Positions 8,283 to 18,000 of a stretch of DNA of 57,189 nt are shown here, piece after piece (within the stretch, counting starts at the first letter, position 1; each line of letters opens with the position of its first letter). The stretch lies in assembly GCA_902763335.1 (NCBI GenBank), contig CACWRR010000014.1:1-57189 (forward strand), written 5' to 3'. The translations under genes and the position numbers were made by a program. The notes beneath the pieces were generated by a model. It worked only from the letters and a program-made list of their open reading frames with translations. It was not told where the DNA came from and made no database searches. The DNA is from an uncultured Lachnospiraceae bacterium. GTDB taxonomy: Bacteria > Bacillota > Clostridia > Lachnospirales > Lachnospiraceae.

Positions 8283-9179
8283 ATGAGTAATGTATTTGAA
8301 ACAGAAAATATCCTTGCATGGATGGGATATTTTTCAGGAAAAATGAGTGTGGGGCCTGAGAAATTCAAGGTTTTAAACATTTGTGGAAGAGAGAAAAATG
8401 TCATTCCGACGATTGAGACCCACAAGAGAGTTCTCATATTTGCGGATTCTGACCATGAGGAATTGTTTTATGAATTCTGGGAGGCAGGATTTGGAGAATA
8501 TGACATATGGTATGGGGAAGGAATAGGAACTGATACCGAGATAAAAAAGGATAAGGTAAAAAATGTTATCAACAAAAAAATAACCGGACCGACAGTTATT
8601 CTCGTAGTAAATGAAAACACAAGGGAATCTTATAGAATAGGTATCAAAAATGAGAATTTCAGCAAGGGGCCTATTCACTATGTTGGAAATGAAATCAGAG
8701 CCGTAATCATGAGTCTGCTCGGAATAGATGAGCATGACACGGCAGTTATAGTAAGCGGAGAAAGCATCGTTATCGAGGCAGCGATAAATGCCAGTGAAGG
8801 TACGATTATAGCCGTTGAGGGTACTGAGGCTGCAAAACACTCTATGGAGGAAAATGTAGATAAATTTGGTGTTACAAATGTAAAGATTATTCCGGACCTG
8901 AGTGAGAAATCCCTCGCAGATGTGCCGGCACCGAGAATTGCATTCATAGTGGCAACTAAAAATCTTGAGGAAGATATAAGAAATCTCCTTACAAAAAATC
9001 CGCATATGCAGTTTGTCATATATACTCTTGAGCTTGACATTCTGTCAGGTATCAAAAATATATTTAAAATATATGGTATCAAAGATATGGAAGTTATACA
9101 GATTTCCGTATCCAAAACTGATAAGAGAAGCGTATTTGTATCCCAGCCGTCACCGTGGCTTATAACAGGTACAGTATAG
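8283..9179 (+). CDS. Degenerate CbiE/CbiT-like (precorrin methyltransferase-related) protein next to por genes
   Basis: The 298-residue protein resembles a fused CbiE-CbiT enzyme. The N-terminal half has FYEFWEAGFGEYDIWYGEG, like the WEAGLGD...VWVGEN block of CbiE. The C-terminal half (about 135-298) begins GPIHYVGNEIRAVIMSLLGI and follows the CbiT fold, including an Ile-Ile-Ala-Val-Glu-Gly strand. The CbiT SAM loop (usually DIGAGTGS) is here IVSGESI and has lost its glycines, so methyltransferase activity is doubtful. No other cobalamin gene is near. It is 34 bases upstream of porC and probably cotranscribed, which hints at a role tied to the oxidoreductase. The start was set at the ATG 8 bases after GAGAGG, not the GTG at 8274. 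Confidence 0.6.
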   Translation: MSNVFETENILAWMGYFSGKMSVGPEKFKVLNICGREKNVIPTIETHKRVLIFADSDHEELFYEFWEAGFGEYDIWYGEGIGTDTEIKKDKVKNVINKKITGPTVILVVNENTRESYRIGIKNENFSKGPIHYVGNEIRAVIMSLLGIDEHDTAVIVSGESIVIEAAINASEGTIIAVEGTEAAKHSMEENVDKFGVTNVKIIPDLSEKSLADVPAPRIAFIVATKNLEEDIRNLLTKNPHMQFVIYTLELDILSGIKNIFKIYGIKDMEVIQISVSKTDKRSVFVSQPSPWLITGTV

Positions 9180-9213
9180 CTGAAAAATTTTATATGAAAT
9201 GAGGAAAGAAAAA

Positions 9214-9783
9214 GTGAAAGACACAGTAGAAATCAGATGGCATGGAAGAGGCGGCCAGGGTGCCAAAACAGCGGCACTGCTTCTTGCAGATGTTGCATTT
9301 AACACCGGAAAGTATGTACAGGGATTTCCTGAATACGGTCCGGAGCGAATGGGAGCACCGATAACGGCTTACAACAGAATAAGTCCCAATAAGATAAGGG
9401 TTCACTCTAATATCTATGATCCGGATTATGTGGTTGTAGTTGATGAGACACTTCTTGAGTCGGTGGATGTTACGAAGGGACTTAATCCTGATGGAGCTAT
9501 CGTGGTGAATTCAGCAAAGACACCTGATGAGATACGCCCGCATCTGAAAGGATACACAGGAAAAGTTTATACAATCGATGCACACAGAATATCTGTTGCC
9601 ACTCTTGGAAAATATTTCCCTAATTCACCTATGCTTGCAGCAATCGTTGCCATAAGCGGTGTAATTTACAGGGCAACATTTCTCAAGGAAATGGAAGCTT
9701 CATACAAACATAAATTTGCAAAAAAACCTGAGGTAATAGAAGGAAATATGAACGCACTTAAGATGGTGCTTCAGGAATTGTAA
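9214..9783 (+). CDS. porC: 2-oxoacid (pyruvate):ferredoxin oxidoreductase, gamma subunit
   Basis: This 189-residue subunit opens with the hallmark EIRWHGRGGQGAKTAA, followed by FPEYGPERMGAPITAYNRI. It is the gamma domain of the pyruvate/2-oxoacid:ferredoxin oxidoreductases, which oxidatively decarboxylate 2-oxoacids to acyl-CoA and CO2 and reduce ferredoxin in the cytoplasm. The GTG at 9214 has GAGGAAAG at suitable spacing. The in-frame ATG at 9199 (five codons longer) has no ribosome site, and homologous proteins start close to the GTG. It is the first of four adjacent subunit genes in the order gamma-delta-alpha-beta, known from four-subunit PORs. Pyruvate is the most likely substrate, but a branched-chain 2-oxoacid (VOR-type) cannot be excluded. 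Confidence 0.85.
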   Translation: MKDTVEIRWHGRGGQGAKTAALLLADVAFNTGKYVQGFPEYGPERMGAPITAYNRISPNKIRVHSNIYDPDYVVVVDETLLESVDVTKGLNPDGAIVVNSAKTPDEIRPHLKGYTGKVYTIDAHRISVATLGKYFPNSPMLAAIVAISGVIYRATFLKEMEASYKHKFAKKPEVIEGNMNALKMVLQEL

Positions 9784-9818
9784 GATAGCAGATATATACA
9801 TATCAGAATGGAGGAAAA

Positions 9819-10121
9819 ATGGCTACAGATATTTCAAAAATAACAGAAAAAAGTCCATGGCAGGATCTGACGGAAGGAAATCATGTTTATGCCGGCGGGA
9901 CATCAGTATATTTCAATACAGGCGAGTGGAGAGCGTACACTCCAATATTTAACAAGGATAAATGTACACAGTGCCTTTTATGTGCACCATGCTGTCCTGA
10001 CAGCAGTATACCGGTAAAAAACGGTGAGAGAGATGAATTTGATTTGGATCATTGTAAAGGATGCGGCATATGCGCCAAGGTCTGTCCTTTTGATGCAATA
10101 ACCATGAAGGAGGGCAAATAA
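9819..10121 (+). CDS. porD: 2-oxoacid (pyruvate):ferredoxin oxidoreductase, delta subunit (2 x 4Fe-4S)
   Basis: This is a 100-residue ferredoxin-like subunit. Two cluster motifs are complete: CTQCLLCAPCCP (about 48-59) and CKGCGICAKVCP (about 77-88). Together they bind two [4Fe-4S] clusters that carry electrons from the TPP centre to ferredoxin. GGAGG lies 5 bases before the ATG. The stop is two bases from the start of porA, and the ribosome site of porA lies inside this gene, so the two are translationally coupled. Confidence 0.9.
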   Translation: MATDISKITEKSPWQDLTEGNHVYAGGTSVYFNTGEWRAYTPIFNKDKCTQCLLCAPCCPDSSIPVKNGERDEFDLDHCKGCGICAKVCPFDAITMKEGK

Positions 10122-10123
10122 AA

Positions 10124-11305
10124 ATGGCTATAAGAGAACGTTTATCGGGAAATGAAGCAGTTAGTTATGCGATAAAGCAGATTAATCCGGACGTAATGCC
10201 GGCATTCCCTATTACACCGTCAACAGAGATACCACAGTATGTTTCAACATATATAGCAAATGGTGAATGTGATACAGAATTTATACCGGTTGAGAGTGAG
10301 CACAGTTCGATGAGTGCTACAATAGGTGCTTCGGCAGCAGGTGCAAGAGCATTGACAGCTACATCATCATGTGGTATGGCACTTATGTGGGAGGAATTGT
10401 ATGTTGCAGCTTCAAACAGACTTCCTATCGTGCTGGCACTTGTAAACAGAGCGTTAAGCGGTCCTATAAATATTAACTGTGACCATTCAGACAGTATGGG
10501 AGCCAGAGATTCAGGCTGGATACAGATATATGCAGAGAATAATCAGGAGGCATATGATAACTTTGTGCAGGCATACAGAATAGCAGAGCATAAAAATGTG
10601 CATCTCCCTGTTATGATATGTCAGGACGGATTTATCACGAGTCATGCCGTTGAGAACATTGAGCTTCTTGAGGATGATGTAGTAAAGAATTTTGTCGGAG
10701 AATATGAACCTGAGAATTTCCTTTTAAATACTGAGACACCTATGGCTGTAGGACCTTATGCGGTATCAAACTATTATATGGAAAGCAAAAAGGCCCAGTC
10801 AGAGGCAATGAACAATGCAAAACAGGTAATTCTTGATGTTGCTAAGGAATTTGCAGGTATTTCAGGCCGTGAATACGGATTCTTTGAAGAATACAGACTT
10901 GAAGATGCGGATTATGCTATAGTTATGATTGGTTCGGCAGCAGGAACAACTAAAGATGCCATTGATAAAATGAGAGAAGAAGGTAAGAAAGTAGGACTTC
11001 TTAAGATAAGGGTATTCAGACCATTTCCGGAAAAGGAGATAGCAGAGGCACTTAAAAATACTAAGGCAGTCGCCATTCTTGACAGGGCAGACAGTCTTAA
11101 CGGACACGGAGGACCGCTTGGTTCAGAAGTTACTGCGGCATTATTTAATGCAAAATGTACAATGGATGTCAGAAACTATATATACGGTCTCGGCGGAAGA
11201 GATTTCAGGGTTGAAGATGCCGAGGAAGTATTTACAGAGCTTGAAGAACTTGTAACAAATGGAAAAGAAGTGGGAAATTACAAATATATAGGATTAAGAG
11301 GCTAG
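10124..11305 (+). CDS. porA: 2-oxoacid (pyruvate):ferredoxin oxidoreductase, alpha subunit
   Basis: The 393-residue alpha subunit has GNEAVSYAIKQINPDVMPAFPITPSTEI at its start, the conserved pyrimidine-binding region of TPP-dependent 2-oxoacid oxidoreductases. VESEHSSMSATIGASAAGARALTATSSCG follows at about residues 55-85. The C-terminal third (about 260-390) is the transketolase-C-like domain with KIRVFRPFPEKEI and ILDRADSLNGHGGPLGSEV. It pairs with the beta subunit to form the active site. It is intact and its length is normal for a four-subunit POR. The substrate assignment to pyruvate comes from subunit order and general similarity. Confidence 0.88.
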   Translation: MAIRERLSGNEAVSYAIKQINPDVMPAFPITPSTEIPQYVSTYIANGECDTEFIPVESEHSSMSATIGASAAGARALTATSSCGMALMWEELYVAASNRLPIVLALVNRALSGPININCDHSDSMGARDSGWIQIYAENNQEAYDNFVQAYRIAEHKNVHLPVMICQDGFITSHAVENIELLEDDVVKNFVGEYEPENFLLNTETPMAVGPYAVSNYYMESKKAQSEAMNNAKQVILDVAKEFAGISGREYGFFEEYRLEDADYAIVMIGSAAGTTKDAIDKMREEGKKVGLLKIRVFRPFPEKEIAEALKNTKAVAILDRADSLNGHGGPLGSEVTAALFNAKCTMDVRNYIYGLGGRDFRVEDAEEVFTELEELVTNGKEVGNYKYIGLRG

Positions 11306-11317
11306 GAGATTAAACTA

Positions 11318-12265
11318 ATGGAAACAAAGAAGAGATATAATTTAAAAGAAGTTATGAGTCAGCCGGAACGTTTAGCTCCCGGTCACAGAATGTGTGCCGG
11401 ATGTGGCGGAACTATTGCAGTAAGAGCAGTGTTAAGAGCTTTACATGAAGGTGATCATGCAGTAATAGGTAATGCGACAGGATGTCTTGAGGTATCAAGT
11501 TTTATGTACCCGTATACGGCATACACAGACAGCTATATACATAACGCATTTGAAAATGCAGGAGCAACAATGAGTGGTGTTGAGACTGCCTATAAGCGTT
11601 TGAAAGAAAAAGGAAAGATTAAGGACGATTTTAAATTTATAACATTTGGTGGAGACGGTGGAACATATGACATAGGTTTCCAGTCATTGTCAGGAGCAAT
11701 GGAGCGTGGACATGATATGGTATATGTCTGTTATGATAACGGTGCTTATATGAATACAGGTATACAGCGTTCTTCTGCAACACCTATGTATGCTGATACA
11801 ACAACCACACCGGTTGGAAGAGAGTCTGTAGGTAAGGTTCAGTATCGTAAAGACCTTGCAGCAATTATTGCCGAACATAAAGTACCTTATGTTGCTCAGA
11901 CAACATTTTTGGGAAATTTCAAGGATATTCACACGAAGGCTGAAAAGGCTATATATACTCCGGGACCGGCATTTTTAAATGTTATGAGTCCATGTCCGAG
12001 AGGCTGGAGATATGATGCATCTGATATTATGGAAATATGCAAACTTGCAGTCGAGACATGCTACTGGCCGTTATTTGAAGTGGTTGACGGAAAATGGCAG
12101 TTAAGTTATGAACCGAAGAATAAACTTCCTATTGAAGATTTCCTTAAGGTTCAGGGAAGATTTAAACATTTATTTAAGAAGGGAAATGAAGAACTGATTG
12201 TTAAGTTCCAGGAGGAAGTTGACAGACGTTGGGAAGACCTTTTGTTCAGATGTTCACAGGAATAG
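11318..12265 (+). CDS. porB: 2-oxoacid (pyruvate):ferredoxin oxidoreductase, beta subunit
   Basis: The 315-residue beta subunit carries the TPP-binding half of the enzyme. It has GHRMCAGCGGTIAVRA near residue 22 and a later cysteine in NATGCLEVS. The Mg/TPP motif is GGDGGTYDIGFQSLSGAMERG...CYDNGAYMNTGIQRSS (about 110-150), and CPRGW lies near residue 228. The cysteines fit the third [4Fe-4S] cluster of the catalytic dimer. TAGGAGA precedes the start. It completes porCDAB; the next gene, a DHH phosphoesterase, starts 9 bases downstream and may share the transcript. Confidence 0.9.
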   Translation: METKKRYNLKEVMSQPERLAPGHRMCAGCGGTIAVRAVLRALHEGDHAVIGNATGCLEVSSFMYPYTAYTDSYIHNAFENAGATMSGVETAYKRLKEKGKIKDDFKFITFGGDGGTYDIGFQSLSGAMERGHDMVYVCYDNGAYMNTGIQRSSATPMYADTTTTPVGRESVGKVQYRKDLAAIIAEHKVPYVAQTTFLGNFKDIHTKAEKAIYTPGPAFLNVMSPCPRGWRYDASDIMEICKLAVETCYWPLFEVVDGKWQLSYEPKNKLPIEDFLKVQGRFKHLFKKGNEELIVKFQEEVDRRWEDLLFRCSQE

Positions 12266-12274
12266 AGATAAGTT

Positions 12275-13273
12275 ATGACAAAATTAGATGAGATAGCGGC
12301 AGCATTGGATTGCAGCCATGTATATATACAGACCCATGATTTTCCTGACCCGGATGCCATAGCATCGGCATTCGGGCTTCAGGTACTTTTAAAGACCAGA
12401 GGTATAAGTTCTACCATATGTTATAAAGGACTTATTGACAGATACAGTACGGCAAAGATGGTTCAGCTTCTCGGAATCCAGCTTAATAATCTCGAGCGTC
12501 TTGAGGAGATAGATGTTCTTGAGGAGAGTGATGAGGTTATACTTGTGGATTCACAAAAGGGAAATGCAAATATAGTAGATATGACGGGGGATGAAGTCAT
12601 ATGCATAGACCATCATCCGGTTACTACAGACATATTCTCATACAGGGTTAAGGATATCAGACCTGAGTATGGTGCGTGTGCTACGATTATTGCAGAGTAC
12701 TTTTTTGAAAATAATATTCCCATGACAAAGGAACTTGCCACGGCATTTACATATGCCATCAGGGTGGATACAAACGGTCTGTTGCGTGGTGTATGCAAGA
12801 AGGATATAGAGATACTTTCAGAAATATATGACCTTACGGACTACAGTATCATTAAAAGTCTGGAAAACAGTGTGGTATACAGAGAAGACCTTAAGATGTT
12901 TGCTGAGGCTATGGAAAATATAGCTATATATGATAATGTAAGCTTTGCTCATGTTGGGGGCGGATGTCCTGAGACGCTTATAGCACTGATATGTGATTTC
13001 ATGCTTGAACTTGTTGAGGTGGATTTCTCTGTAGTGTACAGTGTGAAGTCCGGAGGAGTCAAACTATCCATAAGAAGTACCAATCCTAAACTCGATGCGG
13101 GAAAAATAGTCAGAAAGGCTCTTAAGGGAATAGGAAACGGAGGCGGACATGCAGAGATGGCAGGAGGATTCATGCCATTACCGGAAGGCCGGCACGATGA
13201 AGCGGAGATTTCCCTTGTTATAAGAGACAGGTTCCTTGGAGTTATGCATCTAAGCGGAAAACAGACTGTATAG
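12275..13273 (+). CDS. DHH-family phosphoesterase (NrnA-like oligoribonuclease/pAp phosphatase)
   Basis: The 332-residue protein has an N-terminal DHH domain with motif I QTHDFPDPDAIAS (about 19-31), a metal-binding Asp in ILVDSQ, and motif III IDHHP (about 112). The C-terminal DHHA1 domain contains GNGGGHAEMAGG (about 288-300). This set is typical of manganese-dependent phosphoesterases that degrade nanoRNA or 3'-phosphoadenosine 5'-phosphate, or cleave cyclic dinucleotide products. The exact substrate cannot be read from sequence. It follows porB by 9 bases with only a weak ribosome site (GAGATAAG). Confidence 0.8.
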   Translation: MTKLDEIAAALDCSHVYIQTHDFPDPDAIASAFGLQVLLKTRGISSTICYKGLIDRYSTAKMVQLLGIQLNNLERLEEIDVLEESDEVILVDSQKGNANIVDMTGDEVICIDHHPVTTDIFSYRVKDIRPEYGACATIIAEYFFENNIPMTKELATAFTYAIRVDTNGLLRGVCKKDIEILSEIYDLTDYSIIKSLENSVVYREDLKMFAEAMENIAIYDNVSFAHVGGGCPETLIALICDFMLELVEVDFSVVYSVKSGGVKLSIRSTNPKLDAGKIVRKALKGIGNGGGHAEMAGGFMPLPEGRHDEAEISLVIRDRFLGVMHLSGKQTV

Positions 13274-13408
13274 CAGGACACAAAAACGCCACATTTTTCC
13301 CACATTTTCTCCATAAAATGAACATAATTCCATAAAAATTACCCATTATTATATAAGACATAACAAGGAAACAAATAAATGTTGATTATAAGAAAAGAGG
13401 TAATAGTT

Positions 13409-14818
13409 ATGATGAATTATGAAGACAGAAATGAAAATATTATTGATGGTGAAGCAAAAGAGATAAATACAGAACAGAGTCAGACAGCGAAGAAAGCCAA
13501 AACAGCCGGTAAGAAAGGCATGAAGTACAAAGTAAGAAATGCAGCTGTATACGGTGTGGTATTCGGACTGGCATCAGGACTTGTATTTACGGGAGTAAAT
13601 AAGGCAACAGGTACAGGAACTAAAACATCATATGTTCAGATGAGTACAACTAAGGATGCTTTATCTACAGCATATTCAGGAAGCACATCTGACAGTGAAT
13701 CAGGAACATATACAGTTCAGGAAATTGCTGAGAAATGTATGTCAAGTGTTGTTTCTATATCATGCACAAGTGTAGAAAGTGTACAGAGCTTTTTCGGAGG
13801 TTCACAGCAGTATGAGAGCAACAGCGCAGGCTCAGGAATAGTAATGGCAAGAGATGATGACAATCTCTACATTGCGACGAACAATCATGTAGTTGCAGAT
13901 GCGAATGAGATTTCAGTATGTTTTAACGATTCAGAGGATCAGGTATATCAGGCAGAGGTAAAAGGAACAGATTCTACAAATGATCTTGCCATCGTTGCCG
14001 TATCATTAAAGGATATACCGGAGGATGTATTAAGCCAGATAAGCATAGCAACACTTGGTGATTCGGATGAGACAAGTGTAGGAGAACAGGTAGTTGCCAT
14101 CGGTAATGCACTCGGATATGGACAGTCAGTTACATCAGGATATATAAGTGCTCTTGACAGAGAGGTAGAGATAGATAATTCTACGGCAAAACTTATCCAG
14201 ACAGATGCAGCTATCAACCCTGGTAACAGTGGCGGTGCATTATTCAATATGAAAGGTGAAGTAATAGGTATCAACTCAGCTAAATTCTCATCAGAGGAAG
14301 TTGAAGGTATGGGATATGCCATTCCTGTATCAGTAGCTGAGCCTATACTTGAACAGCTCATGACTATGCAGAAGGTAGATACAGATGAGAAAGGTGCTAT
14401 AGGAATCAAGGGAACAGATGTAAGCTCAGATGTATCAGAAATGTATGATATTCCTCAGGGTGTATATGTTGACAGCGTGACAAAAGACGGAGCAGCAGAG
14501 AGTGCAGGTCTTGAGAAAGGTGATATAATAACAGCATTTGACGGAAAAGAAGTAAGTGATATGTCTACACTTAAGAATCTTCTTGAATACTATGCAGCAG
14601 GTGATAAAGTAGAAATAACTGTTCAGAGAAGAAGTGATTCCGGATATAAGGAAAAGAAATTCACAATCAAGCTTGATAAAGCTTCTGAAAATGAAACATC
14701 AGCAACAACTGAGGACAGAAACAGCGATTCAGACAAGAACAGTGGAAATAACGGAAACAGCGGAAGTAATGAAGACAGCCGGGGCGGATTTAATCAGGGA
14801 CAGGCTTTCGGATGGTAG
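13409..14818 (+). CDS. htrA: HtrA/DegP-type membrane-anchored serine protease with PDZ domain
   Basis: The 469-residue protein has a cytoplasmic Lys-rich N-terminus and one membrane segment (about 47-66). A trypsin-like protease domain (about 110-320) shows His in TNNHVVAD, Asp in TNDLAIVAV and Ser in NPGNSGGAL. A PDZ domain (about 330-425; GVYVDSVTKDGAAESAGLEKGDII) and an Asn/Ser/Gly-rich tail follow. Such proteases degrade misfolded exported proteins at the cell surface. The start was set at 13409, 8 bases after AGAGG. An ATG at 13379 with AAGGAA upstream is a real alternative and would add ten residues. The catalytic triad is complete. Confidence 0.85.
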   Translation: MMNYEDRNENIIDGEAKEINTEQSQTAKKAKTAGKKGMKYKVRNAAVYGVVFGLASGLVFTGVNKATGTGTKTSYVQMSTTKDALSTAYSGSTSDSESGTYTVQEIAEKCMSSVVSISCTSVESVQSFFGGSQQYESNSAGSGIVMARDDDNLYIATNNHVVADANEISVCFNDSEDQVYQAEVKGTDSTNDLAIVAVSLKDIPEDVLSQISIATLGDSDETSVGEQVVAIGNALGYGQSVTSGYISALDREVEIDNSTAKLIQTDAAINPGNSGGALFNMKGEVIGINSAKFSSEEVEGMGYAIPVSVAEPILEQLMTMQKVDTDEKGAIGIKGTDVSSDVSEMYDIPQGVYVDSVTKDGAAESAGLEKGDIITAFDGKEVSDMSTLKNLLEYYAAGDKVEITVQRRSDSGYKEKKFTIKLDKASENETSATTEDRNSDSDKNSGNNGNSGSNEDSRGGFNQGQAFGW

Positions 14819-14855
14819 AAAATAAATTCATAAACAGGGCTTAGTGATTAAGAGA

Positions 14856-14919
14856 AGAAACCTTATGTAATATGTGACATATTTAATTCGACACAAAATT
14901 ACATGAGGTTTCTTTTTTT
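14856..14919 (+). terminator. Rho-independent terminator of htrA
   Basis: A 16-bp stem (AGAAACCTTATGTAAT against ATTACATGAGGTTTCT, one mismatch) is followed by a run of seven Ts, 38 bases after the htrA stop. Confidence 0.85.
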
Positions 14920-15006
14920 GACATTTTATTATTGGTGAATATGCACAAAGGAATTTGAAAAAAGTATCCACAATGTAACAAAATCTTTATGGAAGCCAAA
15001 TTCGGT

Positions 15007-15035
15007 TTGCAAAAAATATACAGATAATATATAGT
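15007..15035 (+). promoter_or_regulatory. Sigma-A promoter of the amylase gene
   Basis: TTGCAA (15007-15012) and TATAGT (15030-15035) have the ideal 17-base spacing, 51 bases before the start codon. I saw no clear CcpA (cre) site nearby. Confidence 0.6.
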
Positions 15036-15086
15036 TGATGTATAAGTTTGCAAATGGTTAATTGGCAACAAAAAATGGAGGTAATT

Positions 15087-18000
15087 ATGAGAAAAAAGAA
15101 GTTGCAAAAAGTTTTATCTCTTGTGACAGCGATGGCATTGACATTTACGTCTACCGCATGGGCGCAGACGGGTAAAGTGTCGGGTGCATCAGGTGCCACA
15201 ACGGATAACGAAAAGGTTTTCAAGGTGGTTATGGATGAGACAGGCTATATTACACCTACTGAGGAAAGTCAGGAACTTATGGAGACAGGTTCCGCATCGG
15301 ATTTGGTTAAGAAACCGTTTTCATGGGATAATGCCACAGTTTATTTTGTACTTACAGACCGTTTCCTCGATTCGGATGAGAGTAACAACCATTCTTATGG
15401 AAGAGGTTTACAGGAAGATGGTAAAACACCGGTTGAAGGACTTGATTATAAGAACAATCCGGGTACATTCCATGGTGGAGATTTAAATGGTCTTACACAG
15501 AAAGTAACAAAAGTAACAGAAGGATATTTTAATGACCTTGGTGTAAATGCTATATGGATTACAGCTCCTTACGAGCAGATTCACGGATATACATCAGGTA
15601 ACAAAAAAGGTGACAATGCTAATCAGTATCCTGACCCTGAAAAGGGTGGATTCCCATATTACTCATATCATGGATACTGGGCACTTGATTACACAAACAT
15701 AGATGCAAACATGGGTACAGCGGATGATTTTGAGAAATTCGTTGATTCATGTCATGAGAGAGGTATCCGTGTTGTCATGGATATCGTTATGAACCATGTG
15801 GGATATGCCACAATGTATGATGCACAGGAATATGGTTTTTCTGATGCTCTTAAGAGCTCAGATGCAGGTGTATCATGGAAATCATACTACTTTGGTAATT
15901 CTACATTTCTTACAGGTGGTAAACCGGAAAGCCAGAATTTCTGGGTTACAAGCTCAAATGCATGGGCTAACTGGTGGGGCCCCGGATTTGTCAGGGCAGA
16001 TTATCCGGGATACACAGCCGCCGGTGGAGATGAGTATCATATGAGTCTCAGCGGACTTCCTGATGTGGTAACTGAGAAGAGTGCATCAGAAGTTCCTACA
16101 CCTCCGCTTCTTGTAAATAAGTGGAAGGGTGAAGGAAGATATGATAAAGAGCAGAAAGAACTTGATGATTTCTTTGCTAAGACAGGATACAAGAAACAGC
16201 CTAGATACTATATTATAAAATGGCTCACAGATTATGTAAGAGAGTACGGTGTTGACGGATTCCGTTGTGATACTGCAAAACACGTAGATCTTGATGCATG
16301 GAATGATTTGAAAATTGAGTCAGATAAAGCTCTTAAAGAGTGGAGACAGAACAATCCTGCTAAACCGGGTGCAGAGTGGACAGATGACTTCTGGATGACA
16401 GGAGAAGCATGGGGACACGGAATGGGAAAAAGTGCTTATTTCTCAAATGGTTTCGACTCTATGATTAACTTCCAGTTCAATAAGTCAGGAAATCCGGCAG
16501 GAATGGAAGGTACATATAGCAGCTATGCCGAAACAATCAACAGTGATCCGGACTTTAACGTATTAAGCTACCTTACATCACATGATGATTCAGATTCTAC
16601 AGCAGGTGTATGGAGTAGTACTAATGAAGGTATGAAGAAACAGGGTACATGCCTCTTGCTTGCTCCGGGTGCTGTTCAGATATACTATGGTAATGAAGTA
16701 AACAGAGGACTTGGTTGGGAAGACTGGTTCTCAAATGATTATAAAGATCAGAGATTCCGTACAGACATGGATTGGAACAAGATTGCCACAGATGCAGGTA
16801 CAAAAGATGTTCTTGCACACTGGCAGAAAGTTGGTCAGTTTAGAAATGACCATATAGCAGTTGGTGCAGGACAGCATGAACAGCTTTCAGCTTCACCATA
16901 TACATTTAAGAGAACATATCATCTTGAGGAAGAAGATGAAGATAAGGTTGTAGTATCGGTTCCTGGTGCAGCAGGTACATATGAAGTAAGCGTTGGAGAT
17001 GTATTTGATGACGGCGAGACAGTAACGGATGCTTATTCAGGTGAGAAATATGAAGTAAGCGGTGGTGTGGTATCAGCTACATGTGATGCCAACGGAGTTA
17101 TCCTTCTTGAAGGATCGGGCATTGTTAAACCGAGTGTAAGTGCAAAGGCAGAAGGAAATGCTACTACATATTCAAGTGATGAGCTTAAAATCACATTAAA
17201 AGCAAATAAAGTAACAGATACATGTTATTCTATCAATGGTGGAAAAGCTATTAAATACAATGCAAATGATGTTATAAAGATTGGTGCTGACACAGCATAT
17301 GAAGAGACGACAACTCTTGTTTTAACCGGTAAATCTGAGGAAGATGGAACGGTTATTACTAAGAAGTACACATATCAGAGAAGCAAAGAACCTTCTATAA
17401 GCGACGGAGTATTCACTGTAAAGGTTAAGAAAACAGATTTCTCAGATGAAATTCCTAAGATGTATGTATATGACAATGAGGAAAATAAGACTGAGCTTGC
17501 AGGAGCATGGCCTGGAGTAGAACTCAAGGAAGATCCTGATGATTCTAACTACTATTATTATAGTGATGAGAGTATAACAGAGTCAGCATTGGTAATATTG
17601 AGTCTGGGGGCTACGTCTAACAGCGGCGGAACATGGAGAAGTACACCTGATAAGGTTAAGGGACTTGAAGTTAAGGGAGCAATGTTATACGACAAGGACA
17701 GCAATTCATTCTCAGAACTGCCATCAGGTGATCCTGGTAAAGTAACTATCAACTATGTTGATGAAAGTGGAAAAGTATTAAAGAGCATATACAGAGTAGG
17801 TGTTGTAAATAAGAAATATACAACTTATCCTGCAACTATAGACGGATATAAATTAAAGACTACACCGGCAAATGCAAGTGGAACTCTTGAGGCAAATACA
17901 ACTGTTACATATGTATACGCAAAAGAGGATGAGTCAGGTACATCGGAATCTGAGTCAACAGACAGACCAACAGAATCACAGAGTCCGACAGAGACAGACC

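Noticed and set aside
8283-9179. Functional CbiET cobalamin enzyme
   Set aside because: The SAM-binding glycine loop is lost and no other cobalamin gene is present, so I report only a degenerate relative.
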